Counted from the first letter of the stretch, positions 22,591 through 34,948 are shown. The stretch is 64,000 bases of DNA from Brasenia schreberi (GCA_036023115.1 JAYKKT010000091.1:32509501-32573500), one strand, 5' to 3'. The notes: generated by a model not told the origin, from the sequence alone. A program made the numbers and translations.

Positions 22591-25500
22591 TTAAGCATTT
22601 CGCAATAACATTATTTAATACCCAAACAACATTTCATATATTGAACTTATACATACTCAACACGAGCAGAGACGAATTTAGGAAAAATACACGTTCTAAA
22701 TTATTTTGGAAGACAAACATCAATCTCATTCCTATAAACTATGGCAGGTAATTCGTGTCAATGTGTCAACACATAATCTACACTGAACCTGAGTGTGGGA
22801 GAATAATTTTTGTGTTCAGTTCTAAACCTGAGAAAGAATCCTGTTTTTAACCCAACCTAAACCGCAATAATTTATTAACACAGAAACGGCATAGGTTCAG
22901 ACATGACACGGCATTAGGACATGACACTGATACGTCACTGCATCTGAAATGACACGGATCAGCATGTTGACACGACCTTACTCTTGTGTAGGGTCATGAC
23001 ACGGATCATCCCTAACCTAGAAACTGCAGAATCAACGGCAATTTTGCTATTTTTTGGCAACAAGGAACAAAAGTAATAACATTGATGGTGTTTTGGTGGA
23101 GAAAAACAAAATAAAAAAGAACCTTTCAACTGAAGGTCATGAGATCGATAATCAAAAGCATCTATAGCTAACAGCGCGGTGCTAACCCCTTTGGGGCACT
23201 TCTGACCAAAACATGAACATGCAACCGAATCAGCTCCACTCTGGTTCCACATCCTACATTGGTTTTCAATTCAAGTACGCTTTAGTTCCATTCTTCTAAA
23301 AAAGACCTTCATTAGAGGTATATTTTGAAGCCAGAACCAAAATATGGGTTGGAACCACCTGTTTTGGTTCGGTAGTGGAGGTGGAAGGTGGTCCTCTGCG
23401 TTTGGATCCGGTTCTGGTTCAGGACGTTCTTGGAGTTGGTTTGGGTCCGCCTCGAACTTCTGATTCAAATAAGCAAATCGGCCAGCTCTAGCAGTTTGCA
23501 TCACGTCATCTTGCCAATAAAAATAATCATTTGCTTATTATTTTTTTAATTACCTATTCTTTTGATGACAATAAGAACCTCTCTGGAATAACTTCAGCTG
23601 TCAAAAAGGTAGAAAAGATGAGACGGCAAATATTCGCTTTAATGCACTTTTATTTATCTTTTTTTCCTTGAATTCTTTCCCTTCCACGAAAGGAACTTAA
23701 ATGCGAGTGGAATCTTGGTTAAAATGTCAGAGGTATTTCGCATTCTTCCAATCTAAGAAGCGCCTTTGAGAATTCAACTTTTACAAGGAAGGGGATTTGA
23801 AATTCAAAAGTTTGGAAGAATCTGACGTGAGAATCACAGTTGATCTGCTAGATTTGTGGGTACAAGCTTTGAATGCTGCGAATACGTACAGGCAAATCTT
23901 TGTTGACCAACAAGGAAAACAGTTTCTAATGGGATTTGATCCTAAAATGGATTATGGATCCATCATGACTTGGAACCAGAACCAGTATGGTCCACCGAGA
24001 ACTGTACCTTCAACTAGACATATCTGATTCCGGTTAGCCCGAAACTTAGAACCATTAATTGAACCGGCCCGGGACCGGCTACGGTTGCAGAACTGTTGGT
24101 TCTGGAGCGGTTTTGGTTTAAGTCTGGAACCATCCAAAACTGATAACACCTATTGTAAATTGGATGAGCTAATGCTCTGATTTGTATATGCTTTCCTTCT
24201 TTTGGATTAGTGATTGCAATGGTGGATCTACATTGAAACGAGGTGCTAAAATTTGGAAAATCAACTTGAAATCTATATCCCTTAGTCAAATCCATGGGTT
24301 ATATAATACATAGTTTGCCCACCCCAAAAGAGTTTCTAGATCCGCCTGAGTGATAGATCCAGTTCAGCATCTTTGGATCCAAATATGGTTTCTTGAACCT
24401 CAAAAAAACAAAAATTTAATGATAGAAAGTAGATATGTTTGGTTTCCGATTGCCTGGAATCGAAACCAAACCCCCCCAAGGGTAGTTCGGGTTCTGGTTT
24501 TGAAATCATTAGTTTCAGAGCGGGTTCAGGAACCGTTTAATTTTGTTTCTTGAAAAGAGGGCAAATGCATCTTCTAAGAGTCGAAGGTAGTGCGCTCCCT
24601 ACTGTTGAGTTTGTGTTGATAGGTGTGAAAAATATATATAAAAAGGCAGGTTTGGAACAGTCACTTCCAGTTTCTGAATAACAGAAAACAAAACTGAACT
24701 GAGGGTCCCTGGTTCCAGTTCGGCCGGTCAAGTTACAATCGATTCTGCCAGCAGTACAGTTCCATTTTGAACAGCCAGACCGATTCTCAACTGATCACGT
24801 CTAATAAAAGGTCCTTAGATTCAGTATAGGTTTCAATTTTGAGATCTGGACTCGGAAAAGGTGTGCCACCAAGGATTTGATAGGTTGGTTGCCCATGGCA
24901 TTGATTTCTTTTCTATTTTTATTTACAAGCTTCAGTTAGGCAGAGCACTTTACTAGATGTCCACCTTGAGTATGGAACTTGTGACCTCTTTGAGCCAACC
25001 TTGTGTTTGATTATGAGGCCTTGGACTATGGAACTAGAACTACAGTTTCAGTTCTCCTCTTAATTACACAAGGGGCCTTGGCACGCAGAAAAGTGGGACT
25101 ACAAGATCCTGTTTTACATGACCTAACTCGACTTTGTCGAGTTCGAGCTTGACCATACTCAGCTAGAGAAGCTCACGAGCCCAATAGAGCTTTGTATTAT
25201 TGTATATGATATTATATTTAGAATACAATATTAAAACTCTTAAAAGTGTGAGCTACTTCATGAGCTCAATCAACTCGATCTCGAGCCCAGCTTAATTAAG
25301 TCATTCTTGGTTGCAGAGCCCATACGAGCCTAAAGAGCAGAATCAAGCTTGAGCTTGAGCTAAAAGATCGAAGATCGATGGAATTCGGGTTGAGCAACTT
25401 AATGAGTCAAGTCCAGCCTGCCTGTAATGGAGCTCGACTTGGAGAGAGAGAGAGAGAGATGCACATGCAAACAGCTTGAGAAACAAATTTCTTTTTGTTT

Positions 25501-25890
25501 AATGGCTTGAAAGATCCCAAGAATGGGTCCAAAGGAAGCAAGGAATGTTATCTTGGAGTAGAAAATTGTAGATGCATATGAATGATACTACTGAATATCG
25601 ATTTGAAGGTGGGGATTTGAGGTACAAATGTTTGTTCAACATCACCTTACTGATAAAGGAAATCTTTTGGTTCCTCCCAGGAGTGTCCCTTTCTTCTCTT
25701 TTGGTTATAATCATTTATTCACCACCATGTGGGTTTCCCCAGCCATCATTACCCCAATAAGGCACCATGCACATGATTTTACTAAAACTTGCAGCTGGAG
25801 ACCTAATTCCTGTCACTCCCCATTAAAAAATAAGTTTTTTCCCCTTCCCGATGTTTTAAAAAAAAAGATGACAAGCTTTAGGGCTGGTTA
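22591..25890. other. No gene; scattered hAT-like and SINE-like debris
   Basis: Blocks rich in GGTTCTGG/GAACCAG occur at 23330-23470, 23960-24140 and 24640-24805. The block ends at 24154 and 24804 carry TAACACCTA and TCACGTCTA, like hAT-type termini. A tRNA-like B box (GGTCACAAGTTCCATACTC on the minus strand) lies near 24970-24992. 25100-25440 is a run of GAGCTCGA/GAGCTTGAG words. The short frames here have no recognisable domain. Confidence 0.35.
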
Positions 25891-25897
25891 AATGAAC

Positions 25898-26132
25898 TGG
25901 CACATGTATACTCAACCCAATCTATGATTAAATCTACTCATAAATCATACATTTCTACTCTTTGATCAACAAGATTTAAAATGAAAAAACATATTGTACC
26001 ATTGTTATGCGAGTACGTTAAATATAATGGTACATAATGCTTTTTAAGATTTAAGTCTTCACCGTTGATTGTGACAATCGAGCTGTGATCATGTTTGAGA
26101 AGGCTCAAGTATGAATGGAAATTGAGCACATA
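25898..26132. mobile_element. Foldback MITE next to TA tract
   Basis: Imperfect inverted ends: GCACATGTATACTCAA at the left, and text whose reverse complement reads AGTATGTGCTCAATT at the right. The right end runs into the (TA)n tract that starts near 26143. No coding. Confidence 0.4.
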
Positions 26133-26142
26133 CTATATCTCT

Positions 26143-26161
26143 TTATATATATATATATATA

Positions 26162-26253
<92 letters not shown>
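26143..26253. repeat. (TA)n followed by GATA and (GA)n
   Basis: About 80 bp of TA repeats with one ATCT interruption, then GATAGATA and about ten GA units. Confidence 0.97.
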
Positions 26254-26255
26254 TT

Positions 26256-26442
26256 GGTACATGCTAAAAATCCAAACAAATCTCAAAAATCTACTTTAGT
26301 TGATAGATGATTGAAATTTAAATTTAAAAAGTAAAATATTTTGTTATTCATGTGAATAAAATAGATTTATAAAAATACACATGTACTTTTTTTCTGTGAA
26401 GATCGTTGGGATTTGTTTGAAATTACAAGCACATAAGTGTGC
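26256..26442. mobile_element. Foldback MITE in a TA/GA microsatellite
   Basis: Starts GGTACATGCTAAAAATCC, then CAAACAAATCTCAAAAATCT. Near its right end the plus strand carries GATCGTTGGGATTTGTTTG, the inverted partner of the CAAACAAATCTCA block. It is bordered by (GA)n on the left and by short TA-rich text on the right. Same design as 26636-26849. Confidence 0.55.
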
Positions 26443-26635
26443 TATTATATATGAGGTTCTATTATAAATATATCCATGCTTGTATAAGGTATGGATCGAG
26501 GCATCTTATCCCTACCCTAACTTGATGGGGCTGGATATTCCATGTCCCTTTTGGGTTGAGATTGAACGTGCCATGTCAATATTGTTATGTATATATACAT
26601 GTATACACAAATGTATGTATATATATAGAGAGAGA

Positions 26636-26849
26636 GGTACATGATAGTAAATCAAAACAAATCTCAACCATCTTTTTTTGGTGATGAATGATTAAGATTT
26701 TTGAATCTGCCAAGTAAAAAGTACATGTATACTTTTTGTAAGTGCACTTTATTCACATGAGCACTTTTATTTTTGAAATTTAAAATCTCAACATTATCAC
26801 CAAGAATAGATGGTTGAGATTTGTTTGGGTAAAGGTGTTAGCATATACC
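26636..26849. mobile_element. Foldback MITE, best preserved copy
   Basis: Left end GGTACATGATAG ... CAAACAAATCTC-like ... AACCATCT ... GGTGATGA. The right end, reverse complemented, reads GGTATATGCTAA ... CAAACAAATCTCAACCATCT ... GGTGATAAT. The inverted repeats extend about 60-70 bp, leaving a central spacer with AAGTACATGTATACTTTTT. TA and GA repeats flank both sides. Confidence 0.7.
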
Positions 26850-26874
26850 AGTGTCTCTTTATATATACATACAC

Positions 26875-27285
26875 AACATATATAGTGCATGTGTACTTGC
26901 ATGCAATACGTCCGAGCACATTAAATGCAAAATGATTCGAATCTCCATCGTTAATGGAGATGGTGTAAGATTATACATTGAAATGCATTATGCAATTAAA
27001 ATGCCTATATACATATAGAGAGAGATAGAGAGAAAGAGAAAGATAAAAGTGAGAGAGTTGTTAACAACCTTTCATGCTAAACATTGGTTAGTCATTACCA
27101 CCGTCTATGAGATAGATCAATTAGATGGTAGTGATCAAGGCATCCATCTTGCGTCATATTTGCTTTAAATGACATCAATCCTCTTGTCGATATTATTAGG
27201 TGGTTCGATCTGTCATTCATATGATCACAGAAACAACACAGAGATCTAGTAGGGTGAGAGAGTGTCTAACAACTCTTAGTTTTCC
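26875..27285. mobile_element. Two further short foldback-like elements between microsatellites
   Basis: 26879-27015 has facing GCATGCAATACG/GCATTATGCAAT text between TATATA borders. 27045-27285 begins GTGAGAGAGTTGTTAACAAC and ends with text whose reverse complement reads AAGAGTTGTTAGACACTC, bordered by (GA)n on the left and (CT)n(TA)n on the right. Boundaries are approximate. Confidence 0.45.
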
Positions 27286-27286
27286 T

Positions 27287-27287
27287 A

Positions 27288-27375
<88 letters not shown>
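27287..27375. repeat. (CT)n(TA)n compound microsatellite
   Basis: About 12 CT units followed by about 31 TA units. Confidence 0.95.
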
Positions 27376-27376
<1 letters not shown>

Positions 27377-27916
27377 TAAAACTCTCCCATTTTGGATAAT
27401 CCTAATTACCGGTACTTATTTGTTTGTTTTCTTACGTATCCTCGACTATTTCATGGTTTAGCTCATAAGAGGGATGATTTAACTTGTAGGAAATTCATGG
27501 TAGATGCCTAACTTAACGTTTCGGTTACTTCGAAGATCAAACTTTTCAATTTGGTGCTCAACTTCGCCATTTGAACATCGTCCATTAGCACCTTTTCACT
27601 TGAGCGAGTAAGATGAGAGTGAAGTGGGAATTGAAAAGTTCTGAAATAGAAGCAGCAAAACCTGAAAATACCCGATTAGTTAGGATGCCAAATGTAAAAT
27701 TTTCTTTAGAATCTTCAAAAAAAGAAAGAAAGAAGGAGAAGCTTGTAGGACATTTAATTCGGCTTGTTCATGGCCTTAACTGAGGTAAACATGAGCAATG
27801 CCTACTCAGCTAAATTTGGCGGGCGAAGCTCGTGGATGACGAAAGGCTAGTCGTTTCCAAACTATTAGTCTCATCATAAACTAGTAAACCAAAGAACCTT
27901 CTTTTACCTTCTTGAG

Positions 27917-28328
27917 TGTAATGCAGAATGTGTATATCTAGATTTGCCATTCTCGACAGTAAATTTGAGAAAACGTTACATACAAAAGTATATAGGTTTA
28001 AACGTATATGTTACATATACAATATACGTTACAAATAAATGTATACAGATAACGGTTTATAACGAAAATCACAGGCAAGGAAATAAAGAAAGATGTAGCT
28101 GTAATCCCTCTATAAATACTGAAGGTATTAAAGAGAAAGATATGACAATATAATGAAAAGAAAGAAAGACAATCTTCCCTGAAAAATCCGCTTGAGTGTA
28201 ACCGTTAACACATTCCACCTTCTCTTCTTATCTTCTTCGTCTTCATATCTGTTTCGGCCTTCCTTCCTTCCGCTGCATCACTACTACCGTCTGTAACAAA
28301 CTTTCACAGTAGAGATAAAAAACCATTA
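27917..28328 (+). repeat. 5' LTR of copia C
   Basis: 412 bp, TGTAATGCAG ... AACCATTA. Contains CTCTATAAATACTGAAGG, a TATA-like promoter segment. The matching 3' LTR ends AACCATCA, so the terminal CA of this copy has mutated to TA. Confidence 0.9.
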
Positions 28329-28329
28329 G

Positions 28330-28340
28330 TGGTATCAGAG
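28330..28340 (+). promoter_or_regulatory. Primer-binding site of copia C
   Basis: TGGTATCAGAG, the standard plant copia complement to initiator tRNA-Met, one base after the LTR. Confidence 0.9.
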
Positions 28341-29379
28341 TTTGATTATACTAACAGGTAAAAATAATTAAAAAAATGAGGAGAGAGAGTCGCCAAACAT
28401 TTTTCTGACAAAAGGAAAGAGAGAAAAAACAACAGAAAGGTCAAGACAGGCCGAGGTAGGCCAAAGACGAAGGAGCAGAGAGGCCCAAAGGCGGAACAAC
28501 GGAACGACGAGGTCAAGGAGCCTTCTCCCTCGCTCTTTCCCGATGTACCTCTCTTTTCCTCTCTATCTCTTGTTGTATTTCTCTCTTTCCCTCCGTCTCC
28601 GTCTCCCTCTCTATTTCCCTGCTTTTTTCCTCTCTTTCTCTTCTTAAAGCGTCAAAAATCACCCAATGGTTTCTAGTAAACCACCTCAAGCAATTGTCTA
28701 AAAAGTCCATTATGTCCTTCGCCATTTTTTTTCAAACTGCCACTAGGTGAAATTATGAAAAAGTTTAGACATTTTTAAATTAAAAGACGAGTTTGCCATT
28801 AAACAGCGAAAGAACAATTCTGTCCTTTGATAGTTGTGGAATTTATGATTACCAACTTGTAGAATTATGTAGTTTCTCTTGAATGTGCGGATATTCACAA
28901 TACTGTCACTAAGTCAAAAGATGATTCTCTTCTACATAAGGGGTAAAATTACTATTTTGTCTCCGACCAGTTTAAAAAATTACTGAAAATACCAAGAATA
29001 ATTTTATTGTTATGTCCTTGTTCCTTTTAGAAAATTACCAAATTGAGCATACAATTAAAATTACTGGTTTACCCCTAAACTTGAAAGAAATCACAATGAC
29101 AAGAAATAAGAGAAAATTACAGTTTTGTCCCTAGCTTGATTATGAAATAGAGAATCAAGTTGAAGTATTATCAAACGGGTACCTAATTATCATTTTAAAA
29201 TACTTTTAGGTACCTAGAGATATTTTCATTTCAGTAATTGGATATTTTACAAATTACGTTTTAGTGGTAAGCTATTCGTGATCTAATATTTATGTTGCAT
29301 GTTAGTAGTTTCTTTCTTTTAGACCGTCTTATTTTTATTTTTGCCAAACAATTAAAATGAACTAAAAAATTTGTGTATC

Positions 29380-32300
29380 AGAGTTGGAAAAAACCGAAAA
29401 GATAAATAATTTAAATTTCAAAACGTGAAAAGAACGTATCCCATTGATACTTACACTTGAAGGTATAGGCTATGTTCTAACAGAAAGAGTTTCTCCACCT
29501 ACTCCATATGCAACAGAAGGAGAAAAGAAAGTATATAAAATATTATTTAGAGATGATACAATAGTCAAAACTATAATACTGATATATATGAAGGATGACC
29601 TCATTAGGATATTCGAGGAATACAAGACTACTATTGTTTGATTCTATAATAGTGAAATATGATACTACAACAAAGTATAATGTTCAACTATTACTATAAA
29701 AGAACATGAAAGGAGATAATATAGTAGAATATGTGAACCAAATGTTGGTAATGACAAGAGATTTAGTTGTACCAAAATCGGTCATCTCCAAGACTATGCA
29801 AATATCCAATATCCTAAACGGTCTTCTCTCGTCATGGAACATTATTGCCACAACCCTTAGATTAGGAGATGAACCAAACCTTTATGATTTATCCCTTAAA
29901 CTAGCAATTGAACAAGAACATATGAATAGAAATAAGGACAAATTGCTAGTTACTTAAGATGAGATAGGTCAACCAACATACAAAATCAAAGAAAAAATAA
30001 ACCAAATAAGAAGTTTGATAAGAATAATAAGAAAGATGGTTAAACTTTTAAGAAATCGTAGGAAACCGCTTCTCAGTTCAAATCCTTCAAATGTAAAAAA
30101 ATGAGTATTACAAGAGGGATTGCCGTAACAAGAAGATTGACAGTGGAAACACCGAACAACACAGTCAAATGGAGAAATAAGATATAATCTACATGGTTTC
30201 AGACTGGTTCTACATGAACTACCCAATATCTGGTTGGTGGATTGGTTTAAGAGCAATGAGACATATCTCTAAGTGCAAGAAAAGGGTTATGTACTTAAAG
30301 AAATATAAACCAAGAGAACATAGGGTATACATTAGGAATAACACTTTCTCAAATGTTCTTGAAATTTGATCCTTTAGGATATATGTAAAAGGCATATCGA
30401 TTGTACTGACTGATGTATTAGTTGTGCCATCAATAAGATGCAATTTGGTTTCAATCCTTGCCTTGATTAAAAAGGGTTTTGAAGGCAGGTTTGTCCTTGA
30501 CAAAGTAATCGTAGGGAAGTATGGAATGATAGCTTTTTCTATATTATTCGATATTAAACAAGGATTATTCAAATTGAATATAAATGATGATTCTTGTGCT
30601 TATATTGATAGTGCCCTAAATGCCTAGGGCAAATAAGTTTAGAAAAGTTGAAAAAATTATCCAACTTTAACTTATTGCATAGTTTTTAGAAAAACACTTT
30701 TAACAATTATAAAGCTTGTATATAAGGAAAAATGATAAAAAAAAATTTCAAAGACATAACGAGGATAACAACCCTATTAGAAATCACACATTGATTTACA
30801 TTCACACTTATTGAAGTTAGGTTATCCTTGACAAAGTAATCGTAGGGAAGCATTGAAGGATAACTTTTTCTAGATTGTTCGATGTTAAACAAGGATTATT
30901 CAAATTGAATATAAATGATGATTCTTGTGCTTATATCGATAGTGCCCTAAATGCCTAGGGCAAATAACTTTAGAAAAGTTGAAAAAATTATCCAACTTTA
31001 ACTTATTGCCTAGTTTTTAAGAAACATTTTTAACAAGTACGAAGCCTGTATATAAGGGAAAATGATAAAAAACATTTTTCAAAGACATAACGAGGATAAC
31101 AACCCTATTAGAAATCATTTACACTTATTTATGTGAACACTTTAGGGTAAGATCTTATCGTGAAAAGGTTTATTTTATAACTTTTATCGATAATTATTGA
31201 AGATATACCTACATATATCTTTTAACACATAAATCTGAGGCACTTTAAGTATTCAAAGAATATAAGCAAGAGGTTGAGAACTAATTAGGGCATACAATCA
31301 AAGTTTTAAGATCTGATCGAGGTGGAGAGTACACCTCTATAATTTTTTTTAATTATGCAGAAGCTTTAGTATTTTAAAATAAAATACAATGCCCAGAACA
31401 GCTCAACATAATGATATAGCAGAAAGATATAGCAGGACCTTACTGAATATGACAAGATCTATATTAATAGATGCTTCTCTACCAAGGATATTTTGAGGAG
31501 AATCGTTAAGTACAAGATGTGGTTTGGAAGAAAACCAAACCTTAGTCATCTCACGAGGTGGGAATAGATTGCTCATCTGAGGATCCTTGATCAGTTTAGA
31601 GATAAGCTAGACAATGTGTCCTTGAGATGTTTATTCATCATATATCATAAATGTTCTAAAGTATATTGGTTTTATCATAAGGATCATGGATTAATAGAAA
31701 GCAAGAATGATGAATTTTTAGAAGACACTAAGAATGATATCTTTGAGAATAATGATGAATGTGTTGATGATCTAGTAGATCTCAATCTATCATAATTTGA
31801 ACCCATAAATAAAGATCATCTTTCTAAACAAACCAAAACTTTAAGTAGGCATAAAAGACCTAGGGTTACATCATCCTACTTAAAGAATTATCACACTTAC
31901 CTTATAGAGGAAGTGTGCAATTCGGTGAATTTAGATGAGCTGACTCATAACTTAACATATCAGCAAACTATTGACTCATCTGAATCGTTAAAATGAGAAA
32001 AATCAAGTCTGAGAATTGGTTGATTTGCCAAAAGGAAGAAAAGTCATAGGTTATAGATGGATTCTGAAAAAGAAATATAAGTCAATGGGTTTATCGACAA
32101 GTTTAAGGCGAGGTTAGTTAAAAAAAAAAATCACAAAAGGAGGGGATAAATTATATTGAGACATATTCCCCTGTTGCAAAATTTGCATTCGTAAGGATAA
32201 TCTTGACAATATAAATATATTATAATTTAGATTTACATTAGTCAGATGTAAATATTGCTTTTCTAAATAGAGATTTAGATGAAGTTATATATATGCAACA

Positions 32301-33370
32301 ACTAGAAGGATACAAAATTAAAGGCCAAGAAGAGAAAGTATATAGGTTGAAAAAAAATTTATATAGCTTTAAACAAATACCTCGTCAATGGTACTTGACT
32401 TTTCAAAATACCATAGTTGAACTTGGGTTTGTGGCTAATGAACTTCACCACTGTGTATATGCTTGAAATAATGGGAGCCACTTTGTCATGCTCTTGTTAT
32501 ATGTAAATGACATTTTGTTGATTGGGAATGACAATGAGATGATTGTCAAAACCAAATCATGGTTAAACTCAAGGTTCATAATGAAGGATATAGGAGAGAC
32601 ATCCTATAATCTTGGAATAAAGGTTTCTCAAAATAGAGAATCTAAACTCTTATGACTAAGTTAGGAGAGAGATATAGACTATATTCTCAAGAAGTTTAAA
32701 ATGGGTGAATGCAAGTTTGCATCTGCACCCATTGCAAAAATGGTCAAACCAAGTATGATTGATTGTCCCAGTGAGAAAGACGATAAGCCTAACATTTCTT
32801 ATGCACAACCTGTAGGTAGCTTGATGTATGTTATGTTGTGTACAAGACCTTATATCAACTTTGTTGTTGGTCTTGTAAGTAGATATCAAAGTGATTCTGG
32901 TTGGCAACATTGGATAACTGTGAAAATGATTCTAAGATATCTTAAAAGAACAAAAAACTTGAAATTTTGCTTTCAAGCATATGAATTAAAAGTGGTTGAA
33001 TACTTAGATATTGTCTTTGCTGGGAGCAAAGAAGACAACAAATCAATATCGGGTCAATTATTCTTATTTGGAGGTGGAGTTGTTTCTTGGGCATGTAAGA
33101 AATAGGGTTATGTAGCTTTACATACATAGAAAGTTGAGTATGTTGCTTGTTGTATAGTTGTAATGAGTGTTGTTTAGATAAGTCACTTTATACGTGATTT
33201 GAAGTTAGACATAGTCAACGAGTCGGTTATCATTTATTGTTAAGAGTGGAGCTGATAACTCTAGAAGCAAGCATATAATGATTAAGTATCACTATGTTCA
33301 TGATATGATTATGAGAAAGAAAATATCCATCTCATATATGCCAACTGATGATATGTTGACTGACCCCTTA
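29380..33370 (+). pseudogene. gag-pol of copia C, decayed
   Basis: Gag: 29383-29957, with the start ELEKTEKINN, then LILTLEGIGYVLTERV, FRDDTIVKT and KGDNIVEYVNQMLVM. A gag knuckle remnant lies near 30090-30130. Protease end to pre-integrase: 30370-30630 (VLTDVLVVPSIRCNLVSIL; LGQISLEKLKKLSNFNLL). Integrase: VFKEYKQEVEN and KVLRSDRGGEYTS near 31250-31340, then AERYSRTLLNMTRSI. Reverse transcriptase: 32000-32700, where the catalytic motif reads YVNDILL instead of YVDD. RT end and RNase H: 32701-33105 (PNISYAQPVGSLMYVMLCTRP; SWACKK). Numerous stops; no functional product. Confidence 0.88.
30496..31150. repeat. 331-bp tandem duplication inside copia C
   Basis: GACAAAGTAATCGTAGGGAA at 30499 recurs at 30830. 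The two copies remain closely alike through the LGQISLEKL pre-integrase segment to AACAACCCTATTAGAAATCA. Both share the same lesion at ALNA/LGQ, where the family WH-R residues are missing. Confidence 0.9.
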
Positions 33371-33569
33371 ACTAGAGTGGTCACATAGGATCTTTTCTAA
33401 AAGCATGATGGGTTTAAAATATGTTTGATTGTTGTGTAGGTAAGAAACTACACAACGAGTATCGATTGCAATTACATTTGCAATCATACAAGACACAACT
33501 TGGGAAAACCCACAAAGGTGGAAGATAAAACCAATGTTATAATCCTTAGCTCGAATGACAAGTGAGAGA

Positions 33570-33977
33570 TGTAACACATAATGTGTATATCCGGATTTGG
33601 CCATTCTCAACAGTAAATCCGAGAAAATGTTACATATAAACGTATATAGGATTAAACCTATACATTACATATACAATATACATTATAGATAAATGTATAC
33701 AGATAACGACTTGTAACAGAAAGCCTAGGCAAGGAAATACAGGAAGACGTAGCCAGAATCACTCTATAAATACTAAAGGGATTACAAAGAAAGATATGAT
33801 GAGAATACAGTGGAAAGCAAGAAAGATAGTTTTCCCTGAAAAATACTCCATGAGGGTAACCATTAACTCATTCCACCTTCTCTTCTCATCTTCATATCTG
33901 TTTCGGCCCTCCTTCCTTCCGTTGCATAACTACTATCATCGGAAACAAACATGCACAGTAGAGATCAAAAACCATCA
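33570..33977 (+). repeat. 3' LTR of copia C
   Basis: 408 bp, TGTAACACAT ... AACCATCA, followed by the target duplication TTGAG. Confidence 0.92.
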
Positions 33978-34181
33978 TTGAGTTCTTCAATATTTACAAG
34001 TCGCGAAATGTACGTTTCACTAGGCAAATATATGACAATTTTTAGGGCAATTACTAAAGCACAAGTCCAAACGAGCTCAAACATGAGTTCGGACGAGCAC
34101 AAGCGAGTTCAAGCATGTTAACGGCTTGTTTTATTGCAATTATCGAACGGCTTGCAAACATGTTTGCAAAAGGATTGTTTA

Positions 34182-34299
34182 CCTGCACCAAGAGCAAATC
34201 ATTAGCTGAGGGCTCTCTTGCAGTGTTGTTGCTGATGGGGAGTTCGACTCTAAAAGGTAAGTGTGAGTGTGGTAAGCTTCGGCCTTCTCTTGTAACGAG
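34182..34299 (+). mobile_element. tRNA-derived SINE, copy 1
   Basis: 118-bp body between perfect 14-bp direct repeats AAAAGGATTGTTTA (34168-34181 and 34300-34313). It contains an A-box-like TTAGCTGAGGGC and a B-box-like GGGGAGTTCGACTC, and ends CTTGTAACGAG. The same plan is seen at 34441 and 48686. It lies about 0.65 kb upstream of the BRX TATA box. Confidence 0.85.
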
Positions 34300-34440
34300 A
34301 AAAGGATTGTTTATATATATATATATGAAAAAATAAACTGCTATATAAACAAGCCCATATTTTATTGGTTGGGATCGTCCACCACCAGCCCTATACAAAG
34401 GTTAATGTTGGATCAGGGTTGTCAAAAGAAAGGATTTCAG

Positions 34441-34555
34441 TGCACCCGAAGCGTTAGCTCTACAGGTAGGGCTCTCTGATGCCCACTTGCAGGTGCCGAG
34501 TTCGACTCCTCAAGGTGGGTTATTAGGGTTCAGCCTCTCATTGTAACAGATAAAA
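34441..34555 (+). mobile_element. tRNA-derived SINE, copy 2
   Basis: Internal promoter boxes are the clearest of the family: GCGTTAGCTCTACAGGTAGG (A) and GTGCCGAGTTCGACTCC (B). The end is CATTGTAACAGATAAAAAA. The flanks AAGGATTTCA (about 34430) and GGGGATTACA (about 34558) look like an eroded target duplication. Confidence 0.75.
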
Positions 34556-34876
34556 AAGGGGATTACAATGAGAAGGCAAGATGGAATGATGGTAAATTTG
34601 TGAAGATAAATCAATGTAGATACATGAAGAGTTGATAGGTCCTCTCTCCCTCTCTCTCACTCTTTAGGCCGGCTTAAAGCAGGAGCGTCGAGTCATTGAC
34701 TGCCGTGTCTCATCCTCACTTGAATGAGAGCCCAAAAAAGCAAACAGTCTCCCAGGCATCATTCAATAAAATCCAGCCAGCAAACTGCAAAAGGAAGAAA
34801 AGAGATTTCAAAATCAAAGGCTTCCCTAGGCCTCAGAGGCAGCAGCGTGAGCGCACACATAAACAGATTTTCTTTT

Positions 34877-34878
<2 letters not shown>

Positions 34879-34914
<36 letters not shown>
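34879..34914. repeat. (GA)n microsatellite upstream of BRX
   Basis: About 17 GA units, about 25 bp before the TATA box. Further GA-rich tracts lie at 35051-35080 and 35425-35454. Confidence 0.95.
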
Positions 34915-34916
<2 letters not shown>

Positions 34917-34937
34917 CCAAATAAAATACCACTGGAG

Positions 34938-34948
34938 TATATAAAAGA
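34938..34948 (+). promoter_or_regulatory. Probable TATA box of the BRX gene
   Basis: GTATATAAAAGA sits after a GA microsatellite and about 510 bp before the start codon. Transcription would begin roughly at 34970-34980. Inference from motif and position only. Confidence 0.55.

Larger units (their letters stand above)
27917..33977 (+). mobile_element. Ty1/copia LTR retrotransposon C
   Basis: Best delimited element of the window. The LTRs are 27917-28328 and 33570-33977, both starting TGTAA. It is flanked by a perfect 5-bp target duplication TTGAG (27912-27916 and 33978-33982). A primer-binding site TGGTATCAGAG lies at 28330-28340 and a polypurine tract AGTGAGAGA at 33561-33569. The internal order is leader, gag, protease, integrase, reverse transcriptase, RNase H, as in copia. 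Coding is riddled with stops, and a 331-bp segment is tandemly duplicated (30496-31150). It is a close relative of A and B, inserted in the opposite orientation. Confidence 0.93.

Noticed and set aside
23797..24027. 76-codon plus frame
   Set aside because: Half of it overlaps a GGTTCTGG-rich hAT-like block; the rest has no recognised domain.
28513..28725. Arg/Glu-rich 70-codon minus frame
   Set aside because: It is the reverse of a CT-rich stretch in the copia C leader; low-complexity composition explains it.
34450..34518. A and B box text suggesting a tRNA gene
   Set aside because: No cloverleaf with an acceptor stem or anticodon arm; the same text recurs with target duplications, so it is a SINE.
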